DNA from: Poecilobothrus nobilitatus
Taxonomy: Eukaryota > Arthropoda > Insecta > Diptera > Dolichopodidae
Length of the DNA: 64,000 bases
Direction: 5' to 3'
Assembly: GCA_947095535.1 (NCBI GenBank)
Contig: OX352772.1
Location: 168,850,613-168,914,612, forward strand
Translations under genes and position numbers: made by a program
Shown here: positions 23,937 to 38,249 of the stretch, one piece after another
How the letters are laid out: each line of letters opens with the position of its first letter
Numbering within the stretch: position 1 is the stretch's first letter
Notes under the pieces: generated by a model
Told to the model about the DNA's origin: nothing
What the model saw: only the letters and a program-made list of their open reading frames with translations
Databases searched by the model: none

Positions 23937-24519
23937 CTGAGAATTTAATGCACGAATCATTCAATTTTCAGAGATACTACTATTGTGCAAAAACTTTGTG
24001 TACCTGGTTATTTGAGATATTTTCTCATTAATCAGAGTAATACTTGATATGAAGCTTTCTTGTTGCCAAATAATAGCGTTTATTAAGCATCATTTTCGAA
24101 ATTTTGTTGTGTGCTACTTGTAATTTTTGTTTTGAGTTTCAGCTATGCAGTGAAATACTACGGAATAAAACAGACCAATATTATAGACCAATATTGGTTG
24201 GAAAATAACTTTCATTATAATTATTTTATTTTGATAAATCAGATCTTTTACTAATGAAAGGATATAATGTGCAAATAGTTTTGTTTATTTTATTTAGTGT
24301 GTTATCAATGTGGTCTTTATAGGTAAGTCTTTTATCCAAAACGACTCCAAAATATTTCACAAAGTCTTTCCAAATGATAACTGTGCTATTTATTTTTAAG
24401 TTAGTGCTTGAAACAAGATTTACGTTTTTTTGTAAAAAAGGTTAAATTGATTTTGTAGCATTTATTGAAATTTTCCATTTAATAACATTTAAAGCATTTT
24501 GTAATGTGTCTATTATTAT
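23937..24519 (-). pseudogene. Jockey-type LINE, RT C-terminus (unit 1/2 junction)
   Basis: Copy of 15650-16231, with FGVVLDKRLTYKDHID readable on the minus strand. Confidence 0.75.
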
Positions 24520-27163
24520 TATTTTTTTTTTCCTTATTGCCCCTCTTGGGAGCATAGGATATCTACTAGGTATCTCCATCTGACTCTATGCGGAGTAGTT
24601 ATTTTTGCTTCCTCCCATGTTTTTCCATTTAAGGTTAGTCCCTCTAATATCGTTCGTCTCCAGGTGTTATTGGGGCGACCTCGTCTTGGGTCCCTTGTGG
24701 GTTCCAGTCTAGTGCTTCCCTTGCTATGCATTCTTGCGGCTTTTTAAGTGTGTGCCCTACCCATCTCTACTTTTTTTCTTTTAATCTCTTGCCCAATCGG
24801 TTCTACTTTGACAAGCTTCCATAGGTCAATATTACTTATTGTATTTGGCCAGTATTCTCTGCATATAATTCTTAGACACTTATTAATGAAAAGCTGTAGT
24901 TTCTGTGTGATGTTGTTCGTAACTAACCAGGTTTCACTTCGATATATTAAAATGGCCTTTACACAGATTCTGCATATTCTCAATTTTGTACCCCTGTTCC
25001 CCCTACATATTCTAAATTTTGTACCACATTTGTGTATTTTTTCATATTGGCTGCAAGCGGCCGAACATTGCCCTGGTCTTTTTTATTATGTTTTCAATGT
25101 CTGCATTTATGTTGCCTCTGTTATTTATAATGCAGCCTAAGTAGTGGAAGTTATCTACATATTCGAGTGGTGTACAAGGTGACGTGGGTTGTTGATGTTA
25201 ATGGCCATAGCTTTCATCTTCTAGATATTTATTTGAAGACCCACATTTCGAGCTAATGTTACTAGTTGGTCTATTTTAAATTGCATGCTATTTATTGTAT
25301 GTGATAGCAGGCAGATGTCATCGGCATAATCTAGTTCTTCTAGTTTTTTGAAGAGATTCCATGTTATTACATTTCTTTTGAGACTGATCTCTTTCATGAT
25401 GTCATCTAGCACTACTGTGAAGAGGATTGATGACAGTGGGCAACCCTGTTTTACTCCTATGTTGGTGATGAATGGTTCGCTGGTTTTACAATTGTGGAGT
25501 ACTGAGAGTTGTGTCTCTTCATACATGTTCTGTATTATTTCTATTAATTTTTCCGGTACATTTCGATTTCTAAGTGCTTTCCATATGGCTTTTCTACTTA
25601 TACAATCAAATGCTTTTTTGAAGTCGATGAACACCAGGTATAATGGGGCTCGCCATTCTATTGATTGTTCAACGATGATTCTGAGCGTATTAACCTGATC
25701 TATGCAGCTTCTATGGGGGCGAAAACCTGCCTGTTCATCCCGTATTTGGTTCTCCGATTTCTCCTGTAGCCTTGTATGTATTAAGTTGCCATGGTTTTGT
25801 AGATTGTGTTTACCACTGTTATGCCTCTCCAGTTGTTGTACTTGGTAAGATCATCTTTCTTAGGGAGGTTGGTGATTACTCCATTTTTCCATGTGACCGG
25901 TAATCCACTCCTCCCATGCCATTGAAATGTGAGGTTCTAGCAGCTCGGTTGATGTTTCTGGCTCTATTTTTATAATTTCAGCTGGAAGACCATATTCGCC
26001 TGTTGCTTTGTTTATTTTTAGCTTTGTTATTGCCTCTTTGATCTCTGTTTTGGATGGTTTATTTATTCTGATGTTGTAATTGTTGTTGCTGTTATTTGTG
26101 CGAATTTCTAGGCTGTCCTCTTATTGGTTAGAATCGCTGGTATTACTTGTTTCAGCGAAGTGTCGTCTCCATATTCGGATTTGTTCTTCGGGACATGATA
26201 TTAGTTCAAAATTTTGGTCTTTAATTGGGTGATTTTTATTGTTTCTTTTGCCAGTGAGCTGATTTACCATTTTATATAGTTCTCTTGAGTTGTTATGTAT
26301 TGCAGCCGTTTCAGCCTTGTTCGCGAGATCGTTAATGTATCTTCTTTTGTCTCTTCTTGTAGTTCTTTTGCCTTGTTTAGCGATATTAATGAATTGTTGT
26401 CTTATAGCGTTATTTATATTCAATCCCTGTTTTAGGCTGTTTCTTTCTGTGATTAGAATACAGGTGTTATTGGAAATCCATATTTTTCTATGCGGCTCAG
26501 TTGTCCCGAGTTGTTCTTCTGCTGTATTTTTGAGGGTCTCGACAATATGTTTCCATGTGTGTGGTTGGCCTATTGGGAGAGTTTGGCGTATTGTTTCTAT
26601 CATATTCATTCTTGTTTCAATGTTGCGGAGCTCTTTGAGATTTATCTTTCTTCTTATATTTTTTCGTGATTTTTTTTTGTATTTCTGCCATATTCTAACA
26701 TCTCCGTTTATTAATTCGTGGTCGCTTCCTATATCTGCACCTATCTTATTTCTGACATCTTGCAGTGTGTTTCTCCATTTTCTGCTGATACATATATGGT
26801 CAATTTAGTTTTTCGTTTGACAATTTGGTGAGGCCCATGTATACTTATGTATGTCTTTATTGGGGAATAAAGAGCCGCCGGTAATTAGGTGGAATATTTG
26901 GCATAAATCTATGAGTCTTTCTCCGTTATTATTTCTAACTCCGCAGCCATGTGTCCCTATTGTATCTTCTATACATTGATTGTCTGATCCTATTTTAGCA
27001 TTGAAATCACCCATTAGTATCGTAATATCACTTTTCCTTATGCGTGTTTAACGCTATTGTTAATTATTCATAGAAGTCATCTTTAATCTCATTTTCTGCG
27101 TCTCCTGTCTGCGTAGCATTGTATTATCGTCATACTTTTAATTCTTGTCGCAAATCGTACCAT
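24520..27163 (-). pseudogene. RTE-type LINE ORF2 (unit 2)
   Basis: Same structure as in unit 1: C-terminus 24731-24534, segment 24983-24744, RT 25634-25221, linker 26609-26121, endonuclease GDFNAKIGSDN at 27014. It differs from units 0/1 at GVKQGCPLSSILF (Ser for Pro) and SEPFIT (Glu for Lys), changes shared with unit 3. Confidence 0.85.
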
Positions 27164-28558
27164 TAAAATCAAATCATATCATCTAATTTTTGTATACGCA
27201 TTACAGTATGAAATGTAGAGTACCAGACCTAAAGTCAAACTAATCTTCTGGTATTATATTGTTGCAATCCAGAAATTGATTTAGCCTTTCTTTTATTTTA
27301 TTTTTAAATATTTTGCTTTATTTTTTTTTAAATATATTTTGTCGAGTAATAGGCCTATAAGTTTCAGAACTGTCAGCAGGCTTATTTGGTTTTGAAATTG
27401 ATATCACTTTGGTTTGTTTCCAGTTTTGAGAGAAATACCCTAATGTTAGACAACTATTTAAAATGGTTGTAAGGTATTTAACAGCTTTCTTCTGTAGATG
27501 ATTGACTACTACTACAGGGATATTATCAACAACAGAGGCTTCGTTATTTTTCAAGTTACAGATGATATCATATACTATATTATCATATCATTATTAGAAG
27601 TCTATTTATTTTCTTAATTTTTTCGTTTACTTTACTTGACACATACTTAGTCGTTAAAGTTTCAATTTAATTAAGTTTGATTAGAAGAGATTTGGCCAGT
27701 ATCGTGGTTTTTTTCGGCTGTATAGTAAGTTTTATTATCATTTTTTAAAGCAGGTAAACTTCTGATTTTATTTTTTATTATTTTAGAAAAATTTTGGAAA
27801 GGTTTAGTGCTGTTTTTTTAAAGATAATAATTTTTTATTCCAACTTGTATTTCTATATTTAAAGATCTCTTCTCATATTTTTATATTGAAATGCTTCAGT
27901 TGAGCTTTATGAATGTTATCTTGATCTTCGTCTTATAGAATTGCTTGTATCTATTAAAGTACATGTGTGCGCAGAGCTTTATTACATGCAGTGATATTTT
28001 TAGCAGGAATAGAAACTTCAATGGCATTTTTTATACTATTTACAAGGTTTATTGTATTTATTTATTGTACGATAATTGATATAGAAATCTTCATTGAGAT
28101 TATCTACTAAATTATTAATTAAATTTTCTGCAAACACTTTCCAATTAGCTTTTCTGTAGGTGTTTTTGTTTTAATTACGGAACTGTTCACCTATATATAA
28201 ACAGGTAGGTGATCAGAAAACAGATTATTAACCAGTTTAGGTTGTGATAAGAATTTTTGGGAGTTAGTCAGAACCAGATCAAGTGTGGATGTTTTTGCTT
28301 TTCGTTGGTAGGATATTCCCCCAGCTGATAGCCCTAATACATCCGCAAAGTCTGTTTCTACAGTTTAACTCACTCTATAATACATTTTCGTAATATTCTT
28401 CACAATTTTAACACATCCGATCTAAAAAAGGATTTTATTGTTTTCTTATCAATATTTTCATTTGCGTCTTTTTAAGGGAAATAATTGTTATCAAAAATAT
28501 ATAAGTGACACATGTTCTTCAATAAATAAATGTTCGGTCCGGATTGTTTAAAAACTTT
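27164..28558 (-). pseudogene. Jockey-type LINE, endonuclease to RT fingers (unit 2)
   Basis: Copy of 18878-20274. RT N-terminus at 27554-27318. Confidence 0.8.
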
Positions 28559-29492
28559 TCTAATCTAATAAATAAGGAAGAAATTCTGTTTGTTTATTTG
28601 TTCGCTTGTGTCCTTTCACGTAAAAACCACCACTCCAAATAACACCAAATTTTGCAGAAACATTTCTACGAACCTGGAAGGAGTTAAAGGCTATATCGCG
28701 TTTCGGTTCATTAACCCACTGCAGCCTGAGAGCCTTTTAAAGCTTATTGGGTTTTTCGTTGTCCTGCCTAAATGGTGTGACAGATTGAGTTGATAATTTT
28801 CACAAATGTTATTCTTAGCTTTAGTGGTGCACCGAAGAAATATGGTTTCAATATATTAGCCGGATTCGGCCCGGTGGGCTTCCAAAAAATTGTTTGTTCC
28901 CGATTTAAGTTCAATTTTGTATGGTGGTTTTATGGTTTGAAAAAAAGCATGTGACTAATTTTTTTGATGTTCTAGTAACCCGTTTGAGCACGAGAGCCGA
29001 ACGAAGTTCATTAAATTTTTTGTTGTCCTGCTTAAACGGTTAAATCAATTGACTTTGAAAACTTGCAAAACTCTTTGGCAGAGGAGCTCAATAGGTTAAT
29101 TTGGTTTCGATCAATTAACCCGTTTCGGCACCAGGCCTCAAGAATGTTTTTTAATATCTTTGTTGTCGCGCTTATACGATTTGACCAATTGAATTGAAAA
29201 TTTACAAAAGTGTAGCTATTCACCATAGAAGCCCACTCAGTTGAGTTGTGTCCGATCCATTAACCCGTTTCGACACCAGGGCGCAATGAAGTTTTTCAAT
29301 TTCTTGATTGTTGCGCTTAAACGGTTAAACCAATGGAATTAAGTATTTGCAAAAGTGTAGCTCCTTACCAAAAAAGTTTACTGAGTTGATTTAGTTACGA
29401 TACATTAACGTATTTCAGCATCAGCCCTCAATGAAGTTTTTCATTTTTTTTGTTGTTGTCCTTAAACGGTTTGATCAATTGGAAAATAATTT

Positions 29493-29730
29493 AATTACAT
29501 CTAATTCACGCATCATTCACAATAATGAACTACACGTTTGCAACACCAGAACGGCAAGTCACATTCATTATAACATGTATTCAATTGGCAAACAATTTTG
29601 TCTTATGTGTATATACAATGCAGCAATAACAGTATACATGGTAGCATGGAACAATAAGCTACCAGCTGATATGAAAATCTGGTATGAAATTAAAGTGAAA
29701 ATGAAAAAATACTTTTTAAATTTGATGTAA
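29493..29730 (+). pseudogene. LINE ORF2 C-terminal fragment (unit 2)
   Basis: Same sequence as at 21206-21443. Confidence 0.6.
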
Positions 29731-29940
29731 TAAGTAAACATAAGCAATAAAAATTAAATAATATAAAAAAAAAAAATACAAAATTAAAACTTAAAAAAAA
29801 ATTTTTTTATTAGAATTAATTTTGTTTATAAAAATAAAGTTTATAAATTAACTATATAAATTTTTTTTTTATTGCATTTCCCTGTCACATAAATGTGGAC
29901 AGGAAATTACACAGCTTTTTCTGTTCAGGAATAACACTTA

Positions 29941-30027
29941 CGACGCGTGTGGGATTCGAACCCACACTCCCTCGGTGTAATTTACAGCGTAATTTATACG
30001 CTCTTATCCACTTGGCCACCGAGGCCC
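29941..30027 (-). other. tRNA-like sequence (unit 2)
   Basis: Same as at 21679; directly followed by the 33-bp deletion junction. Confidence 0.5.
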
Positions 30028-31508
30028 CATAAACAAATAATCTATGCATATATAAATTTATAACCGTGTTACAAATTCTGTATAATTTGAATTTAATTCT
30101 ACAAAAAAAAAAATATTAAAATTACAATTAAAAATATAAAAAAGAAAAGAAATAACAAAACAAGAATAAAAAAAAAAATTTGATAAGATAAATAACAAAA
30201 CAAAAAATATAATAATTTAAAATTATATTTAAAACAAAAAATTACAATTATAATTATAAAAATTATAATAAAATAAAAACAATAATGTAAGATTAAGGTG
30301 TAATGTAAGATTAATATATGTCGGTATAGATTAAGATATGTATAAGTTGTCAATTATATTGAGTTGTGCTTTATTAGGTACTAAATTAAATATCTTGCTT
30401 TTACATAATCTGAATTAATTTCTTGCTTTTGAAAATTAAATTACTTGCTTTATATAATTTAAATTAATTTTTGCATTCATATCCGTTTTTCGTTTTTAAA
30501 AATCAAATTTTATACACATACACTCTGTACGAGCAAATTGCTCTTTTGGAGATAATAAATAAATAAATAAATAAAAATAAAAAACAGAAATAATTACCTC
30601 CATACGACAACCATCATGTCATCATTCAGGAATGCATTATTAACATGTGGTCTACCTACATAAGATGCATGTGTATGATATATTTCTCAAACATTATCAT
30701 TGAAATATATACATACTATATGTATAATGTCCTTATGTTTAAAAATACTATAAATACATTAAATTAAATTAGAAAACATATTCACATTTCTGTACAGTAT
30801 TTAATAAAAAATTAGTACATATACAGAACAGAAACCTACATTCTTATTCATATACAGTTTTTACACATATTTTTAGCATAATATCTATATCAATTTGAAA
30901 ACATAATTACTTATTAGAAAAAGTTAACATAAAAAAATTCTGATTGATTTATAAACGAAAAAAAACAATCCAGTCTTTTTTTATTAAAAATATTTTAAGC
31001 AGAATTTTAAATGTATGCATTAAAAGAAGCTTTTTAAAATTTGAAGAATTGTAGGTGCTGCAGCACATGAAGTGAAATTACTAACGGGAAAAAATGTATT
31101 ACATTATGGTCTTTTAATCTTTACATTATGGTCTTTGGTATTTGAAAACTCACTTCGCCCTAATAGTATAATCAATAGATTATTGATTCCTTTAAAGATT
31201 GTCTCCAATTCTTCGCTCTGTTTATACAATTTGCTAAAAAAAAAGTTAATGAAATGTAATTAAATGATATTAATATTAAATGTAATAAAAATTAAATTAT
31301 TAATTACCAGCATCTCTTTATGCTTAGTAATAATTTAACTATATTAATTAAATTATTTTAATGTAAAAACAAAAGTTAATAATTTTTATTTTATAAAGCC
31401 AAAAAAATACTACGGGCAACGCCGGGTACTCCTGCTAGTAGATAATAAAAAACATGTGTGTATTAAAAACGTACTAGGAACGTAAAGAATGATCGACCCA
31501 TTTTGGAC

Positions 31509-31895
31509 TGGACAGAAGAAACCTCGGCTGCATTTGAAAATTTTAAAAGAGTTTTGGCAAAGGCTATCCTACTAGCGCATCCCATTGACGATGCACAGCT
31601 AAGTCTTCACGTGAACGTATCAGATATCGCTATGAGTACCACCTTACACCAAGTTAACAATAACTAGCTTAAATTACTTGTTTTCTTTTCTAGGCAATTT
31701 AGTGAGTCTCAAAAAAAGTTCAGCACGTACGAAGGTGAATCCGCCGCAATATACGAAACTGTAAAATATTTTAAGCACCACCAGAAGAACGAATTTTTAC
31801 TATATACACAGATCATAGGACTATCACATTCGCGTTCCTTCAAAAACCTGAAAGAACCTAGCCACGTTAGTTCAGGCAGCTTGATTTTATTCACA
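31509..31895 (+). pseudogene. Ty3/gypsy pol fragment (unit 2)
   Basis: Copy of 23281-23667 shifted by 8228 bp, with one visible change (AAAGTTCAG for AAAGTACAG near 31721). Confidence 0.85.
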
Positions 31896-32164
31896 TCAAC
31901 TCAATTTATTTATTTTTACATAATTATTGTTTACATTTAAGAAAAAAAGAAAATTTAACTTAAGAGATATAGATTGTTGGATTTTACAGCTATAATATTA
32001 TATTTTTATTTTATTTTATTTTTTTTTTGTTCTTTCTGAAACTTATTTCTTAATATTAAAGTCAAAAACCATGTATTTGATAAATTTATATATACAATTT
32101 AGCTTAACTTAACTTACAGACTTCACCTAATTATCTGCTTATAAAATATAATAGCTTACTATTG

Positions 32165-32746
32165 CTGAGAATTTAATGCACGAATTATTCAATTTTCAGA
32201 GATACTACTATTGTGCAAAAACTTTGTGTACCTGGTTATTTGAGATATTTTCTCATTAATCAGAGTAATACTTGATATGAAGCTTTCTTGTTGCCAAATA
32301 ATAGCGTTTATTAAGCATCATTTTCGAAATTTTGTTGTGTGCTACTTGTAATTTTTGTTTTGAGTTTCAGCTATGCAGTGAAATACTACGGAATAAAACA
32401 GACCAATATTATAGACCAATATTGGTTGGAAAATAACTTTCATTATAATTATTTTATTTTGATAAATCAGATCTTTTACTAATGAAAGGATATAATGTGC
32501 AAATAGTTTTGTTTATTTTATTTAGTGTGTTATCAATGTGGTCTTTATAGGTAAGTCTTTTATCCAAAACGACTCCAAAATATTTCACAAAGTCTTTCCA
32601 AATGATAACTGTGCTATTTATTTTTAAGTTAATGCTTGAAACAAGATTTACGTTTTTTTGTAAAAAAGGTTAAATCGATTTTGTAGCATTTATTGAAATT
32701 TTCCATTTAATAACATTTAAAGCATTTTGTAATGTGTCTATTATTA
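32165..32746 (-). pseudogene. Jockey-type LINE, RT C-terminus (unit 2/3 junction)
   Basis: Copy of 23937-24519. Confidence 0.75.
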
Positions 32747-35391
32747 TTTTTTTTTTTTTCCTTATTGCCCCTCTTGGGAGCATAGGATATCTACTAGGTA
32801 TCTCCATCTGACTCTATGCGGAGTAGTTATTTTTGCTTCCTCCCATGTTTTTCCATTTAAGGTTAGTCCCTCTAATATCGTTCGTCTCCAGGTGTTATTG
32901 GGGCGACCTCGTCTTGGGTCCCTTGTGGGTTCCAGTCTAGTGCTTCCCTTGCTATGCATTCTTGCGGCTTTTTAAGTGTGTGCCCTACCCATCTCTACTT
33001 TTTTTCTTTTAATCTCTTGCCCAATCGGTTCTACTTTGACAAGCTTCCATAGGTCAATATTACTTATTGTATTTGGCCAGTATTCTCTGCATATAATTCT
33101 TAGACACTTATTAATGAAAAGCTGTAGTTTCTGTGTGATGTTGTTCGTAACTAACCAGGTTTCACTTCGATATATTAAAATGGCCTTTACACAGATTCTG
33201 CATATTCTCAATTTTGTACCCCTGTTCCCCCTACATATTCTAAATTTTGTACCACATTTGTGTATTTTTTCATATTGGCTGCAAGCGGCCGAACATTGCC
33301 CTGGTCTTTTTTATTATGTTTTCAATGTCTGCATTTATGTTGCCTCTGTTATTTATAATGCAGCCTAAGTAGTGGAAGTTATCTACATATTCGAGTGGTG
33401 TACAAGGTGACGTGGGTTGTTGATGTTAATGGCCATAGCTTTCATCTTCTAGATATTTATTTGAAGACCCACATTTCGAGCTAATGTTACTAGTTGGTCT
33501 ATTTTAAATTGCATGCTATTTATTGTATGTGATAGCAGGCAGATGTCATCGGCATAATCTAGTTCTTCTAGTTTTTTGAAGAGATTCCATGTTATTACAT
33601 TTCTTTTGAGACTGATCTCTTTCATGATGTCATCTAGCACTACTGTGAAGAGGATTGATGACAGTGGGCAACCCTGTTTTACTCCTATGTTGGTGATGAA
33701 TGGTTCGCTGGTTTTACAATTGTGGAGTACTGAGAGTTGTGTCTCTTCATACATGTTCTGTATTATTTCTATTAATTTTTCCGGTACATTTCGATTTCTA
33801 AGTGCTTTCCATATGGCTTTTCTACTTATACAATCAAATGCTTTTTTGAAGTCGATGAACACCAGGTATAATGGGGCTCGCCATTCTATTGATTGTTCAA
33901 CGATGATTCTGAGCGTATTAACCTGATCTATGCAGCTTCTATGGGGGCGAAAACCTGCCTGTTCATCCCGTATTTGGTTCTCCGATTTCTCCTGTAGCCT
34001 TGTATGTATTAAGTTGCCATGGTTTTGTAGATTGTGTTTACCACTGTTATGCCTCTCCAGTTGTTGTACTTGGTAAGATCATCTTTCTTAGGGAGGTTGG
34101 TGATTACTCCATTTTTCCATGTGACCGGTAATCCACTCCTCCCATGCCATTGAAATGTGAGGTTCTAGCAGCTCGGTTGATGTTTCTGGCTCTATTTTTA
34201 TAATTTCAGCTGGAAGACCATATTCGCCTGTTGCTTTGTTTATTTTTAGCTTTGTTATTGCCTCTTTGATCTCTGTTTTGGATGGTTTATTTATTCTGAT
34301 GTTGTAATTGTTGTTGCTGTTATTTGTGCGAATTTCTAGGCTGTCCTCTTATTGGTTAGAATCGCTGGTATTACTTGTTTCAGCGAAGTGTCGTCTCCAT
34401 ATTCGGATTTGTTCTTCGGGACATGATATTAGTTCAAAATTTTGGTCTTTAATTGGGTGATTTTTATTGTTTCTTTTGCCAGTGAGCTGATTTACCATTT
34501 TATATAGTTCTCTTGAGTTGTTATGTATTGCAGCCGTTTCAGCCTTGTTCGCGAGATCGTTCATGTATCTTCTTTTGTCTCTTCTTGTAGTTCTTTTGCC
34601 TTGTTTAGCGATATTAATGAATTGTTGTCTTATAGCGTTATTTATATTCAATCCCTGTTTTAGGCTGTTTCTTTCTGTGATTAGAATACAGGTGTTATTG
34701 GAAATCCATATTTTTCTATGCGGCTCAGTTGTCCCGAGTTGTTCTTCTGCTGTATTTTTGAGGGTCTCGACAATATGTTTCCATGTGTGTGGTTGGCCTA
34801 TTGGGAGAGTTTGGCGTATTGTTTCTATCATATTCATTCTTGTTTCAATGTTGCGGAGCTCTTTGAGATTTATCTTTCTTCTTATATTTTTTCGTGATTT
34901 TTTTTTGTATTTCTGCCATATTCTAACATCTCCGTTTATTAATTCGTGGTCGCTTCCTATATCTGCACCTATCTTATTTCTGACATCTTGCAGTGTGTTT
35001 CTCCATTTTCTGCTGATACATATATGGTCAATTTAGTTTTTCGTTTGACAATTTGGTGAGGCCCATGTATACTTATGTATGTCTTTATTGGGGAATAAAG
35101 AGCCGCCGGTAATTAGGTGGAATATTTGGCATAAATCTATGAGTCTTTCTCCGTTATTATTTCTAACTCCGCAGCCATGTGTCCCTATTGTATCTTCTAT
35201 ACATTGATTGTCTGATCCTATTTTAGCATTGAAATCACCCATTAGTATCGTAATATCACTTTTCCTTATGCGTGTTTAACGCTATTGTTAATTATTCATA
35301 GAAGTCATCTTTAATCTCATTTTCTGCGTCTCCTGTCTGCGTAGCATTGTATTATCGTCATACTTTTAATTCTTGTCGCAAATCGTACCAT
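32747..35391 (-). pseudogene. RTE-type LINE ORF2 (unit 3)
   Basis: Nearly identical to unit 2: C-terminus 32959-32762, segment 33211-32972, RT 33862-33449, linker 34837-34349 (one change, YMND for YIND), endonuclease at 35242. It has the same deletion of the endonuclease N-terminus. Confidence 0.85.
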
Positions 35392-36786
35392 TAAAATCAA
35401 ATCATATCATCTAATTTTTGTATACGCATTACAGTATGAAATGTAGAGTACCAGACCTAAAGTCAAACTAATCTTCTGGTATTATATTGTTGCAATCCAG
35501 AAATTGATTTAGCCTTTCTTTTATTTTATTTTTAAATATTTTGCTTTATTTTTTTTTAAATATATTTTGTCGAGTAATAGGCCTATAAGTTTCAGAACTG
35601 TCAGCAGGCTTATTTGGTTTTGAAATTGATATCACTTTGGTTTGTTTCCAGTTTTGAGAGAAATACCCTAATGTTAGACAACTATTTAAAATGGTTGTAA
35701 GGTATTTAACAGCTTTCTTCTGTAGATGATTGACTACTACTACAGGGATATTATCAACAACAGAGGCTTCGTTATTTTTCAAGTTACAGATGATATCATA
35801 TACTATATTATCATATCATTATTAGAAGTCTATTTATTTTCTTAATTTTTTCGTTTACTTTACTTGACACATACTTAGTCGTTAAAGTTTCAATTTAATT
35901 AAGTTTGATTAGAAGAGATTTGGCCAGTATCGTGGTTTTTTTCGGCTGTATAGTAAGTTTTATTATCATTTTTTAAAGCAGGTAAACTTCTGCTTCTATT
36001 TTTTATTATTTTAGAAAAATTTTGGAAAGGTTTAGTGCTGTTTTTTTAAAGATAATAATTTTTTATTCCAACTTGTATTTCTATATTTAAAGATCTCTTC
36101 TCATATTTTTATATTGAAATGCTTCAGTTGAGCTTTATGAATGTTATCTTGATTTTCGTCTTATAGAATTGCTTGTATCTTTTAAAGTACATGTGTGCCC
36201 AGAGCTTTATTACATGCAGGGATATTTTTAGCAGGGATAGAAACTTCAATGGCATTTTTTATACTATTTACAAGGTTTATTGTATTTATTTATTGTACGA
36301 TAATTGATATAGAAATCTTCATTGAGATTATCTACTAAATTATTAATTAAATTTTCTGCAAACACTTTCCAATTAGCTTTTCTGTAGGTGTTTTTGTTTT
36401 AATTACGGAACTGTTCACCTATATATAAACAGGTAGGTGATCAGAAAACAGATTATTAACCAGTTTAGGTTGTGATAAGAATTTTTGGGAGTTAGTCAGA
36501 ACCAGATCAAGTGTGGATGTTTTTGCTTTTCGTTGGTAGGATATTCCCCCAGCTGATAGCCTTAATACATCCGCAAAGTCTGTTTCTACAGTTTAACTCA
36601 CTCTATAATACATTTTCGTAATATTCTTCACAATTTTAACACACCCGATCTAAAAAAGCATTTTATTGTTTTCTTAACAATATTTTCATTTGCGTCTTTT
36701 TAAGGGAAATATTTGTTATCAAAAATATATAAGTGACACATGTTCTTCAATAAATAAATGTTCGGTCCGGATTGTTTAAAAACTTT
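35392..36786 (-). pseudogene. Jockey-type LINE, endonuclease to RT fingers (unit 3)
   Basis: RT N-terminus at 35782-35546 is the same as in unit 2. From about 35990 on, substitutions accumulate (for example GATTTTCG for GATCTTCG near 36152, TGTGCCC for TGTGCGC near 36196). This marks the switch from unit-2-like to older sequence. Confidence 0.8.
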
Positions 36787-37714
36787 TCTAATCTAATAAA
36801 TAAGGAAGAAATTCTGTTTGTTTATTTGTTCGCTTGTGTCCTTTCACGTAAAAACCACCACTCCAAATAACACCAAATTTTGCAGAAACATTTCTACGAA
36901 CCTGGAAGGAGTTAAAGGCTATATCACGTTTCGGTTCATTAACCCACTGCAGCCTGAGAGCCTTTTAAAGCTTATTGGGTTTTTCGTTGTCCTGCCTAAA
37001 TGGTGTGACAGATTGAGTTGATAATTTTCACAAATGTTATTCTTAGCTTTAGTGGTGCACCGAAGAAATATGGTTTCAATATATTAGCCGGATTCGGCCC
37101 GGTGGGCTTCCAAAAAATTGTTTGTTCCCGATTTAAGTTCAATTTTGTATGGTGGTTTTATGGTTTGAAAAAAAGCATGTGACTAATTTTTTTGATGTTC
37201 TAGTAACCCGTTTGAGCACGAGAGCCGAACGAAGTTCATTAAATTTTTTGTTGTCCTGCTTAAACGGTTAAATCAATTGACTTTGAAAACTTGCAAAACT
37301 CTTTGGCAGAGGAGCTCAATAGGTTAATTTGGTTTCGATCAATTAACCCGTTTCGGCACCAGGCCTCAAGAATGTTTTTTAATATCTTTGTTGTCGCGCT
37401 TATACGATTTGACCCATTGAGTTGAAAATTTACAAAAGTGTAGCTATTCACCATAGAAGCCCACTCAGTTGATTTGGGTACGATCCATTAACCCGTTTCG
37501 ACACCAGGGCGCAATGAAGTTTTTCAATTTCTTGATTGTTGCTCTTAAACGGTTAAACCAATGGAATTAAGTATTTGCAAAAGTGTAGCTCTTTACCACA
37601 AAAGTTTACTGAGTTGATTTGGTTACGATACATTAACGTATTTCAGCATCAGCCCTCAATGAAGTTTTTCATTTTTTTTGTTGTTGTCCTTAAACGGTTT
37701 GATCAATTGGAAAA

Positions 37715-37952
37715 TAATTTAATTACATCTAATTCACGCATCATTCACAATAATGAACTACACGTTTGCAACACCAGAACGGCAAGTCACATTCATTATA
37801 ACATGTATTCAATTGCCAAACAATTTATGTGTATATACAATGCAGCAATAACAGTATACATGGTAGCATGGAACAATAAGCTACCAGCTGATATGAAAAT
37901 CTGGTATGAAATTAAAGTGAAAATGAAAAAATACTTTTTAAATTTGATGTAA
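37715..37952 (+). pseudogene. LINE ORF2 C-terminal fragment (unit 3)
   Basis: Copy of 12945-13182 with a 6-bp in-frame loss (near 37825) relative to the other units. Confidence 0.6.
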
Positions 37953-38162
37953 TAAGTAAACATAAGCAATAAAAAATAAATAATATAAAAAAAAAAAATA
38001 CAAAATTAAAACTTAAAAAAAAAATTTTTTATTAGAATTAATTTTGTTTATAAAAATAAAGTTTATAAATTAACTATATAAATTTTTTTTTTATTGCATT
38101 TCCCTGTCACATAAATGTGGACAGGAAATTACACAGCTTTTTCTGTTCAGGAATAACACTTA

Positions 38163-38249
38163 CGACGCGTGTGGGATTCGAACCCACACTCCCTCGGTGT
38201 AATTTACAGCGTAATTTATACGCTCTTATCCACTTGGCCACCGAGGCCC
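38163..38249 (-). other. tRNA-like sequence (unit 3)
   Basis: Same as at 13392. Confidence 0.5.

Larger units (their letters stand above)
16009..24295. repeat. Array unit 1 (8287 bp)
   Basis: This unit is complete. Its RTE part shares variants with unit 0, for example IGDSG and NGLLV read in the antisense frame at 17061-17411. Its Helitron part shares variants with unit 2, for example TGKNV at 22844. It alone carries the 26-bp segment between GTTCAGG and AATAACAC near 21642. Confidence 0.9.
28559..31439 (+). mobile_element. Helitron-like block (unit 2)
   Basis: Equivalent of 20275-23211, ending in CTAGT at 31439. It is nearly identical to unit 1 apart from the absent 26-bp segment and the 33-bp deletion near 30029. 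Confidence 0.5.
24296..32523. repeat. Array unit 2 (8228 bp)
   Basis: This unit is complete. Its RTE part shares variants with unit 3 (IDDSG, NGSLV) and its Helitron part with unit 1. A 33-bp deletion follows GGCCCCATA near 30029. Confidence 0.9.
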
